Shown: one piece after another, positions 18,801-25,511 of the stretch | Layout: each line of letters starts with the position of its first letter | Numbering within the stretch: the first letter of the stretch is position 1 | Origin: Chloroflexi bacterium TSY | GTDB lineage: Bacteria > Chloroflexota > Anaerolineae > Caldilineales > Caldilineaceae | NCBI GenBank assembly: GCA_019217005.1 | Contig: JAHBNG010000041.1 | Span: 1 to 64,000 of the forward strand | Length of the DNA: 64,000 bases | Direction: 5' to 3' | The notes under the pieces: model-generated | Database searches by the model: none | The model's input: only the letters and a program-made list of their open reading frames with translations | What the model was told of the DNA's origin: nothing | Program-made: the position numbers and the translations under genes

Positions 18801-20062
18801 TCCAAATCAATCAGCATCGTGTCCACAAGCGGAGGAACGTACGACTCACTAACAGCCAAGGGACGCCATCCCCAACCGAGACCACTATGCCAAGGTGCAT
18901 GATTCAGCGTAAACAGAGAATCCTCTTGCGTCAGTTCGGTGATTGAGAGCGGACCATATTGAAAAGTAACTGGCGGTAGGGTTTCCACGCTGCCGCCGAG
19001 TGCCACGGCTGACTCTGTGATGCTGGTCAGCAAGCGGACCGGGGCGTGATGGGCGTTACAAGCCTGGGCACCCTCATCATAGTTCAGGGTGTAGGTGCGT
19101 ACTGGAGCCAAAGTGGTAGAACCAGGTCGAATTGCCAAGGTTCGGATGCTGTTCAGACGATGGGTGCCCGAAAGTTCGCCCCGGCCACTTCTGTACGAGA
19201 GATGCGCACCAATGGGAATCTGCCCCTCCCCACAGAATTGAGGTGGACTGTAGTCAAATTCGACGCGTGCAAATGGCTGCGTATAACCAGGGCCGATCTG
19301 ATCAACATCGTAGTTGAGGGTATAGTCGATGCTGTGCAGATAAATGTCGCTCGGCTCACCGGGCAGCGATGGAGACGTACTCTCGGCCCAGTGGTAGATG
19401 ACGCGGTTGCCAAAAGCATCCCGCTGTTCGATCAGCGGGGCGCGTTCATAGCTGTCCTTGATCTCGCCAAAGAGCGAAATCTTGCCATTGGTATGCAGAA
19501 CGCGCCACTTTGCCTGACCCGAGTCATTTAACCGTTCATATCGATCGTACTGGGTATCAAACTGGGCACGATACGTTGCGCTCACATCGCTCGCCAACGG
19601 CTCGTCTTCCTCGACTTCAATCAAGTACATGCCCTTGGCGAGATCGCTTCGATAGGTCCAGGTCGCTGGTTTTGTTGATTCGCCCAGGGTGCCACCAGAT
19701 GTTTCGCGGGTGATAAAGGGGATGTCCATCGACCAGCCCGCGGCAACGCCACCATAGACAGCACCATCGGAGAAATAGCGCAAGGCAATGGCGGGTGCCA
19801 TGCCCAGTCGTCCCGGTGGGACAACAATCGGATAGCGATAGGTCAAGGCACCGGTTTGCTGGTTTACATGATTGGTCTGCGTGTCTGGATTGGGCGCGGT
19901 TGGTGCCTGTCCAGAAAGAGCTGGTGATGCATTGGAAAAAACATCCCCAGGCGCAGCATAACTTACTTGAGGCAACAAGAGACTGATGGTAACAATCAGT
20001 ATCTGAATCGAAAACATCAATTTACAAATGCGTTTTCGTACTATTTTTCGATGATTTTTCAT
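12890..20062 (-). CDS. Secreted SpvB/FG-GAP/RHS repeat protein with unknown C-terminal domain
   Basis: The 2390-residue protein starts at ATG 20062 (AGGGA seven bases upstream) with a Sec signal peptide ending near SYAAP. Next comes an SpvB-like domain (GALTYRYPIVVPPGR, about 60-330). Then come calcium-binding-like FG-GAP/VCBS repeats (DLDGDGRVD, DMDGDQLPE, DVNGDGLYD, DIDGDGRMD). After these are many YD repeats and the RHS core end (YGYRYYDP...NPLRYIDPDG). The last roughly 190 residues are a Lys/Glu/Gln-rich helical region matching no toxin fold I recognise. The layout resembles TcB/TcC or polymorphic toxin shells that encapsulate a C-terminal effector. No candidate immunity gene follows within the 465-bp gap or on the same strand. 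Confidence 0.9.
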   Translation of the reverse strand: MKNHRKIVRKRICKLMFSIQILIVTISLLLPQVSYAAPGDVFSNASPALSGQAPTAPNPDTQTNHVNQQTGALTYRYPIVVPPGRLGMAPAIALRYFSDGAVYGGVAAGWSMDIPFITRETSGGTLGESTKPATWTYRSDLAKGMYLIEVEEDEPLASDVSATYRAQFDTQYDRYERLNDSGQAKWRVLHTNGKISLFGEIKDSYERAPLIEQRDAFGNRVIYHWAESTSPSLPGEPSDIYLHSIDYTLNYDVDQIGPGYTQPFARVEFDYSPPQFCGEGQIPIGAHLSYRSGRGELSGTHRLNSIRTLAIRPGSTTLAPVRTYTLNYDEGAQACNAHHAPVRLLTSITESAVALGGSVETLPPVTFQYGPLSITELTQEDSLFTLNHAPWHSGLGWGWRPLAVSESYVPPLVDTMLIDLDGDGRVDQLRSSRAGGECKAHWHRNNGRWLEEPIEINLPTLPWKDNAATPADGEFCALNLQRTRFSNVHPNGEGPREKDASHYNYRFLDMDGDQLPELVVALEHSPYLWPNLDQTPSYRPQDSTPLFDFPLSPLCPVTGGENEQTTELTEPFSIFMPFIAKSGNLSTQDNLVTFQSIATPDDVIHCDSKGPTENSGHVYVECDNGETGYVCMRLGGLCASMHGRSDMIYPEAIDSVASEIESLNDPVPDYHPSWLLPHERCGGFLWSVYKNLGNGEFATMPKRKIQPLPLESTAGNSDMGSTKGLILGSNGFLDLTGDGQLDAFVKLQSLTNWRPGGGFNHQLPPGETTGPDFWSLYSGDGDAGFARKPGPNVSYRWPAPYNSLPRRTVQLSDTGDNRDEYLYNWNDASLTDVNGDGLYDLIWRRPWDNALFAYYNYGQGFFNSWTGDPNEGTLDVTPDGVQYDAEQMGVDGAFIRATEIDTHCTGLGSNRCSKMVTEGSRINTLRTIDLDRDGRPDNLALKPVTIQNENGESEEVFVPAVKYGMGDQLLPPVELIAAGENNPDGMRLVHALREKVDARRLGNSPAPVNGVWQVVSSFLDIDGDGRMDLIENDPQAEEYVSWIKTLQEPTGRPMRLLHTIENGRGGRIDVHYASSHEPMLQDRIMNDDVATGKRLPTSRWLVKQITVNPGYGGATMQTTYRYTNPVYNQDHKGQWGFRGFEEIQEFAPSGMHTDHTYDYSLDYRGLLATSKVYPQGSTLPHSKTERDHALFTLFNNTLMTTHVVQERDFLCRSGDIVVPVPNNENQACDTVKVMSTEWQPQTDNWLAASPLQKKPYLYVPVTRRLADHTGQLAQTGDRGTVISYHLNTLGDHIYRLETKKEERFEVAGSQGRVLIGKKEYAYDAELKAMEQAHVWSGPNDVDRRTTAYTYSATGMKLTRQKPAQFAAGNANAVTTIEYDAYELYPARVTNELGHIVETVYDLGVGKALTAQGPNQRCGTVSCATEMTETAYDGFGRLLRRHISVDDPDQGYRFVQVTANLYHDESGVSQSPHVITEKRRDFDGQIWANTPKVVSATHLDGLGRIIREVTQRAAGGADPVTTYTYDTSGNLASVAVPDPRANDPSQVQYTFTHDSLGRLVELYTPACTGTDCTGVSTRYDGRLTETRERIFDANQGGQAAVKRQWTDAFGRLLQVDEHISNTNTARSYYLYDGNDNLRHIMDADGIVTEMEHNFVGERTRISRGGRTWLYGYDANGNLISVVYPHASNATVADYTTTMGYDDLDRILHKIVGKRDLNAAEQTELLGNFLQTEYRYDEGDNGIGHLTFVGNGLISRTLSYNAQGQVASEALSFDLTPAGINLDDKRERQVEYNPLGGVTQLRAADPTKTELVYAYDERGLIHRVSRGGQELARHERNVAGLVIDRFANSNSHHVEWAYDVLGRIEDLHLQINGQTQAHQDYSYYDSGDASILVEQIAGTTRTVAYGYDTLHQLERADDDLGYTATFAYSPGGRLQSASVMAPANAPRAYPRDVAYDYGQNTDPEQLDQLLNLDGSLYAGYIYDLSGNITERTLGNGERWSVRYDGYEQQRKVVAPDGKSEFYYYVEPSQRALAVTKDASGAIEQVRFYLGETELHYDAQGNITKSWVHANMGTVVARIEDGTDLAYQYHSPQGHLLLSADAANNVQGSFTYGPFGEVLAQIGTNAEHPRQFNGKEYDTTSGLSYYGYRYYDPMSLQWTQADPLYRFAPDLGLVEPRRMSLYTFSLNNPLRYIDPDGRNPGWLKAIWDVRNLQKAHQIQKATKVIKVGNQAQGLSNTVGSLDSTLKAVEGQKTKNPETLVEVLGNQVAEVQAGIIRDQITRRQIDESFSERPREQAARARTRLTKAGSVLRGLERNILSRLKNNLESVHEDAVAEIAGISEALEHPELTQEERQSLLDDLEDARDFRWEIDLEILAIANRIEQIDNNDQEIEQ

Positions 20063-20110
20063 GTTTATTCCCTTGACAATGTGATACGAATCACAAGGTG
20101 ATTTTATTTT

Positions 20111-20193
20111 AGGACTTACGCACAATGTGATTCGCCTTCTCTCGTACGGGTTTGATATATCTAGCCCGTACGAGCGGGTTCTGTGTAAGTCCT
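20111..20193. repeat. 83-bp palindromic MITE with AGGACTTACGCA ends, copy 1
   Basis: The ends AGGACTTACGCACA and TGTGTAAGTCCT enclose a second palindrome (CTCGTACGGG...CCCGTACGAG). An 82-bp copy lies at 31438-31519. It sits just upstream of the RHS gene. Confidence 0.8.
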
Positions 20194-20211
20194 ATATTTT
20201 AAATTTATGAG

Positions 20212-20259
20212 CTAGTGCGCTATATACTGAGCACAATCAACTGAAACAAAATCTTTCAT
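20212..20259 (-). CDS. Possible 15-aa peptide ORF upstream of the RHS gene
   Basis: ATG 20259 is preceded by TTAGGAGGATTTT, a strong ribosome-binding site at five bases, and reads MKDFVSVDCAQYIAH before TAG. It lies about 150 bp upstream of the RHS start on the same strand. It may be a leader peptide, or the stub of a gene damaged by the neighbouring MITE at 20111-20193. Size alone makes it doubtful. Confidence 0.3.
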   Translation of the reverse strand: MKDFVSVDCAQYIAH

Positions 20260-20355
20260 AAAATCCTCCTAAAAAGTTCTGGGTGGCATTGTTGGACGAT
20301 CGTCAGTCTAGACTCAGTCGATCCAAATTCCTGCGGAGTCGCCATGCATGGCGCA

Positions 20356-22483
20356 GCGTTCTCTATTACACGCAGTAGGCCAAAAAAGGGGTAAAATAGC
20401 CCTAGGAGGCCAAAATGAACCAAGAATTTAGCGCCGCAGTAACAGGATTCTGTGCCCATGTGAGAATGCTTTCTCCGCAAAGCGAAACTGTAAAACATTA
20501 CGAAAGTGACCTAAATCAATTTGGCCAGGTGATAGAAAAAAGGCCAAGAGAGATAGGTCGCCAAGAGATAACGACGTTTGTAACGGCGCAACTCGAAGCG
20601 GGGGGATGAGCAGTGCGACGGTCAATCGCAGAGTGGCAACGTTGAGCCGATTTTTCGACTACTTGGCGGATGAGGCAGAAGACGAAAGCTGGTCAAACCC
20701 GGTGGTGTGGCGTCTACACCGACTGGATACAGGTTGCCATCTTCCCAGAGATATAGCGGAACGCATCGTCCGCCAGTTATGGGGGGAGCGTGAGTCAAGG
20801 TCAGATAAGAGACCAAGTGATGTTGGCCTTGATGCTCGACGTTGGCCTGCGGGTGGGCGAAGTGTCGAAACTAGAGATGGGCGATATTGAAGCTGCCATA
20901 AATCCGGACGAACTGTGGTCACTGCGCGTACGCGGCAAAGGGAACAAAGAGCGTCGAGTCTGGTTGACGCCAGAAACCACAGCGCTGTTGGTGAGCTATA
21001 TGGATGAGCGTCCTGATGCAGTCGATAGCCATCTGTTTCTGACTCGTCGTCACAAAGGCATCAGTGTCCGCGGAATCCAGGAGCGCCTCGATTATTACCG
21101 TCAGCAAGCCGGACTCTCCGAGAACGAGGTCTCCTGTCATCGCCTGCGCCATACCTTCGCCAGACGAATGGCAGAGTCGCGTATGCCACTGCCTAGTCTC
21201 TCTCATTGGTTGGGCCACAGTCAATTGAAAACGACCCAGATTTACATCGATGGTGCCAATCCTGATATGCGAGCCGACTATGAAGCTGCTATGGAGCAGT
21301 TGTCTCGCCAAGCCGCATGCTCGGATATTGAAGGAACGACATCTGCAATAGAGACAGAGAATACTGTGCCTTCTGAACATCGCACAGTGGAGCCAGCTGT
21401 TGGCATCTGTTTGTCCGCTGATGAGATCCGTCAACGTCTCACCTCATTGCCGCTCTGGCTTCATCAACCCATCATCTCATTACTTCTCCACCAGCAATTA
21501 CGCTGGAAAGCCCTCTATCGGCGGGAACGAGCCCTTCAGTGGCTTGGCGAACTCCAACGCGGTTGGCAATGGATGCTCGACCAGCGCATGCTCTCCAGCT
21601 TATCCGAACTAAGACGGCGCGATCTCCAAGACTACATCACCCACCTATGTGACTTAGAGTATTCCGTCCATACCATCAATCATTTTATTTGTACCCTCAA
21701 GAGTTTTCTGCATTTTGCTGAAGAATGTGGCCAGTCGATCGCTCCGGCTTTATATCGCATTCAACGTCTCAAACGACCCACTACCTTACCTCGTCCGTTG
21801 CGCCAGCATGAATTTGCTCAACTTGAACAGTTCGTCTTAAACTCAACGGCTCAGAGCCTTTCTCCTTCCGACCTCCTTGACCGTGCTTGGTTTCTTATTC
21901 TGGTTGATGCTGGGCTACGTATGGGCGAAGTGCAAGCTCTGCTCGTTTCTGACTGGAATTCGGATACACAGACTCTGCTCGTTCGAGATGCCAAATCCCA
22001 TCGTGACCGTCGGTTGCCTGTTACCCAACGCACTGCTCTTGCCATCGATGCCCATCTGCAACATCGCACCGATGACCTGGCTACTCATTCCCCGCTTTTA
22101 CTACGCGATGGCTTACCTCTTCGAGCCAATTATGTGCGCAACCATCTTCATGCCTTTGCCGCCCAAGCTAACTTAGAGGGCGTCACTCCTCATCGCTTGC
22201 GCCATACCTTTGCCACCCGTTTGCTCAACAGTGGCCTTATGCCCATCACTACCTTGCAGAAACTCATGGGGCACACTCATATCGATACCACCATGCTTTA
22301 TGCACAGCTCTACGATGAAACCATTCAGCAGCATTATTTAGCCGCTATGGCTTCACATTCTGTTTACGCTATCCCTGAACCTGACCCCGCTATTTGGGGT
22401 CCCACTTTGGAGAATGCCTTTGAATCAACTTTTCAACAGCAACCACTTTAACTTTTATGTCTACTGCGTGTAATAGAGAACGC
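20356..22483. mobile_element. Inner recombinase cassette with perfect 23-bp inverted repeats
   Basis: Positions 20356-20378 and 22461-22483 are exact reverse complements; the outward part reads TAGAGAACGC and the inner part CTACTGCGTGTAA. A 182-bp cassette with nearly the same repeat (21 of 23) occupies the corresponding place in the element 57208-57501. The only gene inside is the double tyrosine recombinase. The repeats are candidate recombinase-binding sites. Confidence 0.8.
20415..22451 (+). pseudogene. Two tyrosine recombinases fused in one gene, two frameshifts in the N-terminal part
   Basis: ATG 20415 has AGGAGG five bases upstream. Joining three frames gives about 680 residues: a SAM-like N-terminal domain, a full catalytic domain, a linker of about 50 residues, then a second SAM-like domain and a second full catalytic domain. 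In the last, intact 553-residue frame (from 20790) the first set of catalytic residues is R21, H117-x2-R120, H143 and Y152. The second set is R377, H468-x2-R471, H495 and Y504. Frame changes lie at the G6 runs near 20592 and 20781. The 553-residue frame alone still holds both catalytic domains. Tandem recombinases in one chain are unusual; most are encoded separately. Confidence 0.8.
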
Positions 22484-22618
22484 CTTTCCTTTGGAAAGGT
22501 GCGCTCTCTCCGTGGATATCAGGCACATTTTGGATCGACTGAGACTCTGTGGCTCGACTGCTGGAAAAGTATTTCTCCATCGGGTCGTTGTTTTTTACAA
22601 GCTCTATACTAACCGTCG

Positions 22619-22646
22619 ATGCCTCGGAAACTACCGGGGCATTTTT
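22619..22646 (+). terminator. Rho-independent-type terminator
   Basis: ATGCCTCGG/CCGGGGCAT forms a stem over a six-base loop, followed by TTTTTCTGTTT on the plus strand. It would stop transcripts leaving the recombinase element. Confidence 0.55.
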
Positions 22647-22749
22647 CTGTTTGTGGTCCATTATTCATCTCGAAATAGCTTTTTTGACGATGTACGTAAT
22701 CCTTTTCTATCTGTATCCATTGTTGAGTCCACTGCAAAAAGGGTAAAAC

Positions 22750-22820
22750 CACCATGAAGATACTGAAGGGATTGAAGATTGAGTCAGAGAACCTTCAATA
22801 TCTTCAATGCCTTCATGGTG
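22750..22820. repeat. Palindromic repeat CACCATGAAG...CTTCATGGTG, copy 1
   Basis: This 71-bp imperfect palindrome contains CTGAAG, ATTGAAGAT and their inverse (ATCTTCAAT). A diverged second copy is at 33171-33231. The rest of the 22484-23025 gap shows no supportable gene. Confidence 0.65.
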
Positions 22821-23025
22821 AAAATGGGCTTTTTGCAGGAAACTCATTGTTGTGTTCAGTAATCACAGATTCCCATAGCACCGGAGAGTTCTGGATCGCA
22901 ACTGGATCGTTTTTGCGCGCGCTAATGGATCGCCCGCCGGCTACAATGAAGGCAGCAAAAGACGGTATCATGCTTTAAAAGCAGATGCTGAATCGAGCAA
23001 AAAAATTATTTAAAAATCTTATCTA

Positions 23026-24531
23026 CTTTACTTTCTGGTAAAGGCTTGAGTGACAAAGGGCAAACCGAAAGGGGCGGAAAAAAGAATCCACCCTGAAAAA
23101 ACGGGATAAAATGTAAAAATAGTGCTCGGCTAGTTTAAGCAGCGGCATTGAGGCGGCGATGAGCGAGAACGCCTTTAGGGAAATGGTGTGAAACCGAGGC
23201 CTTTTTCCGAAAGTCAGGGTCGAGTTGGTCAGGAGTTGGAAAAAGAGCACTCGAGAGAACACGGCGCAGCCTGCCGGGAGTGGATTGAGGCTCTCGATCC
23301 CAGTAGCCAGTCGGTATGGGAGGAAGAGAAGCGGCTAAATGGGAAAGAAGATTGCCAGCCAGCAGCCCCAGTTCAGGTAAGCGGAAACAAGCCTCATCGG
23401 CATGAACAAATTGACGATGTAAGCCAATCATCTGCTTGGAAGCCAAGGGGGGGATGTTCAACAGGCCAGCGTTCCAGGTAGACAAGATAAATGGTTTCAG
23501 GCTGCAAAGTCATAACGGTCGCCAAAACCAAAGGTGTGTTGTAGGCCGGATCCTGAATGACGTAAATCGAGTAGGTACGGTTGGCTGTATCCACCTTGGT
23601 TGTTCTGGGGACGAGATTGTGCCATGCTTGATAGCAAATCAGGCGACCACTATAGAGAAAGCGACCAGACGAGTCCGGAGTTGTAGCCTCGAGTCGCTTT
23701 CCCTTATAGCTGCGAGAGAGCGGACGCACAATATCACCATATTCAGGTGGTCTGCCTTTTTCTTTGCGTTTGGGGAACTCATTGCGGCGCGCTGTGCAGT
23801 TAATCGCTTCCCGCAGGACAAATCGGTCGATGCCGCTTTCTAGCATTTCTCTGATTGTAAACCCGGCATCGACCACCGCCACTTCGTCTGACTCCAGTGA
23901 TTTCTTCGTCTCTGTCAGCAGCTTTTTCCGAAACTCACTTTCCTTTGTTCCAACCGTGCATCTCATGATTGCCTTGAGCAGTGGCACTCGCTTCCCGCCT
24001 ATCTCCCCCCGAGCTTATCATCACTCCAAAGATGAGCGCGGGCAATGCCCGACGAGCCGTTGAGTTATAGAGTCGGTTCACTTTCCCTTGCAGCTTCGGT
24101 CGCCAGAACCCTGTGATATCTATGCTTTTCACTCGGTACCCTTCTAACTTTTTTGCCTCCCATTCCCCTTTCCACTCCACTTCTTCTTGCCACGACCCCA
24201 GCAGACTTGTGATATCCCATGATCCATATCGAAAGCTCCACCAGCTTCGCCGGAGCTCCTCATCTTCAAACCCGCTTTCTTTCAATGCGCTATGGATTGC
24301 TCCTCGACTTTTCAGAAACGACCCATTCAGCATTGCCCACATCAGACGCATTACATTTACGTTTGTTCCCATCGGCGTTACTTGCAATACATTCATCAGT
24401 ACTGCTATAGTTATTTCTGGCGCGGTTAGCATTCCTTCCTCCTTTTTGGGTTCTCTACCTTTAGGATGAACTGCTAACCGCTTTTTGTCACATTTCTCAC
24501 CTCATCTCTTTTCTTTTACCAGAAAGTAAAG
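23026..24531. mobile_element. Unclassified DDE insertion sequence, copy 1 (1506 bp)
   Basis: The ends CTTTACTTTCTGGTAAA and TTTACCAGAAAGTAAAG form a 17-bp inverted repeat. The flanks are TATCTA on both sides (23020-23025 and 24532-24537), a direct target duplication. The second copy at 59825-61328 is 1504 bp, and the 2-bp size difference equals the two single-base expansions that break the transposase here. Confidence 0.9.
23135..24432 (-). pseudogene. Transposase of unclassified DDE IS, two frameshifts
   Basis: Nearly identical to the intact 431-residue transposase at 59934-61229. Compared with that copy, a C run near 24005 is six instead of five, and a G run near 23447 is seven instead of six. 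Each shifts the frame by +1 and splits the protein into three pieces. The frame starts at ATG 24432 with AAAGGAGGAAGGA upstream. No functional enzyme is expected, but the intact copy could act in trans on the ends. Confidence 0.9.
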
Positions 24532-24557
24532 TATCTAAATTCATAAGGAAATCAATC

Positions 24558-24758
24558 ATGTTAACCCTTAAACGCCTTCTGATGATCGCTATTTTAACCT
24601 TCTCTATGACATCAACCTTCGTCCCACTGCCAACATTTGCAAACTCCGACATTGGTTCTCCCGGTGCAGGAAGTGGTGATCATGATGACGATGATCTTGG
24701 TGAAGACGATGATGAAAACGAGCTGCCATGCGTTGGTTGTCCAGTTCAAGATCCATAA
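24558..24758 (+). CDS. Small secreted acidic peptide with CxxC end
   Basis: The 66-residue protein starts at ATG 24558 with AAGGA eight bases upstream. A Sec signal peptide (Lys-Arg, hydrophobic stretch, cleavage near TFANS) is followed by a Gly/Ser segment, a run of Asp/Glu (DHDDDDLGEDDDENE) and PCVGCPVQDP. It could bind calcium or another metal, or be a modified peptide. It begins 27 bp after an IS copy, so its native promoter is lost or supplied by the IS. No family is recognised. Confidence 0.55.
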   Translation: MLTLKRLLMIAILTFSMTSTFVPLPTFANSDIGSPGAGSGDHDDDDLGEDDDENELPCVGCPVQDP

Positions 24759-24777
24759 ACTCTGTGAAAATATAGTA

Positions 24778-24843
24778 TTATAGATGTTCAGATAACGTTT
24801 TCCATGCAAAACTACAGGAAAATCTTTTTCTGAAAGGCTATAG
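24778..24843. repeat. Dispersed CTATAG-ended repeat, 66-bp copy
   Basis: It matches both ends of the copy at 8862-8997 (TAGATGTTCAGATAA at the left, AAATCTTTTTCTGAAAGG at the right) and lacks the internal palindrome of that copy. It lies directly downstream of the small peptide gene. Confidence 0.65.
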
Positions 24844-24902
24844 TAGACCGCAATCGTTAGATTCTTCGCTTCGCTCGAGAATGACACGATTGCGGTCTAC
24901 TG
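24841..24902. repeat. 62-bp palindromic MITE, second copy
   Basis: Same size and sequence type as 11502-11563 (AGTAGACCGCAATCGT...ACGATTGCGGTCTACTG). It abuts the end of the preceding CTATAG repeat. The flanking bases do not show a duplication. Confidence 0.7.
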
Positions 24903-24919
24903 AGCGTACTGTGATGAGG

Positions 24920-24951
24920 CCCCAGAAGCTTAGGGATAGTAGCTTCTGGGG
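24920..24951 (+). terminator. Stem-loop, possible terminator
   Basis: CCCCAGAAGCT and AGCTTCTGGGG form an 11-bp perfect stem over a ten-base loop, followed by TTTGTCGTTT. It is plausible as a terminator for the small peptide gene upstream. Confidence 0.5.
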
Positions 24952-24989
24952 TTTGTCGTTTGAGCCACCTCCACGAAATCATCTTGCTA

Positions 24990-25101
24990 AGAGTGTGTTT
25001 TAAAAGTCTAAGGAAAGGGCGAGCAAACGCTGGTTTCGATACCACTTCGTGACTCAACCGGCGTTTGCTCGCCCTTTCCTTAGACTTTTAAAACACACTC
25101 T
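24990..25101. repeat. Long near-perfect hairpin with a stem of about 41 bp
   Basis: The two arms (AGAGTGTGTTTTAAAAG...GAGCAAACGC and the complement ending at 25101) pair without visible mismatch around a 30-base loop. The loop and inner arm (GCTGGTTTCGATACC...GACTCAACCGGCGTTTGCT) recur at 57668-57718. Such a stem would form a stable RNA hairpin or cruciform. It lies between the severed SARP tail and the small peptide gene. Confidence 0.8.
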
Positions 25102-25105
25102 AAGA

Positions 25106-25296
25106 TCACCCCGACAAAATCGACAATAGCTCTGTGGCAATTATCCTTGTATCCGTATCTAGAGTCTCACCACCTGAATCACTGCCCGATAACTGGGGCA
25201 ACAATTGAATCGCTTCTGTTTTTGTCACATCATCGATTGTCGTCGCTTCAGCTGCGATGGATAAGAGTTTGATCGCATGCCTCTGTTTTCCAGTCT
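25106..25296 (-). pseudogene. Severed C-terminus of the SARP regulator
   Basis: If the MITE 25297-25511 and one AGTCT copy are removed, the frame of the SARP gene continues across the join (...YLYQT-GKQRHAIKLLS...) and runs a further 60-odd residues to a stop at 25106. The tail resembles the end of the TPR domain of the SARP protein at 3281-6853. It is now separated from its gene and has no start of its own outside the MITE. Confidence 0.75.
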
Positions 25297-25511
25297 CAGT
25301 AGATCCAAATTTGGCGTTTTTGGCTATTTTCAGTCGAGATTGCAGGGATTTTGGAGTCATTTATTCAGATTTCGGTTACAGAAAACAACCTATTTCATAT
25401 CTGAAAATCGCCCAAATCTAACGCAAAAACTAGATATCGACCGGCAAATTTGTATTTATGTCAACTGTTTAGCCAGAATTCTCTCTCAAAACCTGAAATT
25501 TGGATCTACTG
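25297..25511. mobile_element. 215-bp MITE, family A, inside a SARP gene
   Basis: The ends CAGTAGATCCAAATTT are inverted, and AGTCT is duplicated on both sides (25292-25296 and 25512-25516). The same 215-bp element, in opposite orientation and roughly 80 percent identical by eye, is at 43161-43375. It is non-coding, but its left end supplies a stop codon to the SARP gene. Confidence 0.9.

Larger units (their letters stand above)
20315..22541. mobile_element. 2.2-kb nested element, family A, carrying fused tyrosine recombinases
   Basis: The outer ends are CAGTCGATCCAAA at 20315 and its complement ending at 22541, flanked by AGACT on both sides (20310-20314 and 22542-22546). The same ends and AGNCT duplications are seen at 25297-25511, 43161-43375 and 57208-57501. 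Inside lies a second element with its own 23-bp inverted repeat (20356-22483). The left arm also contains the palindrome CGCCATGCATGGCG (20339-20352), which recurs in the copies at 57208 and 35251. Confidence 0.85.

Noticed and set aside
22541..22661. Minus-strand ORF reading MDHKQKNAPVVSEAS that could be restored across the family A element into a 57-residue frame
   Set aside because: The rebuilt frame is short, has no good start signal and no recognisable domain; kept only as weak support for the insertion point.
24990..25101. Long hairpin considered as a CRISPR or tRNA-like structure
   Set aside because: There is a single palindrome, no repeat-spacer periodicity and no cloverleaf.
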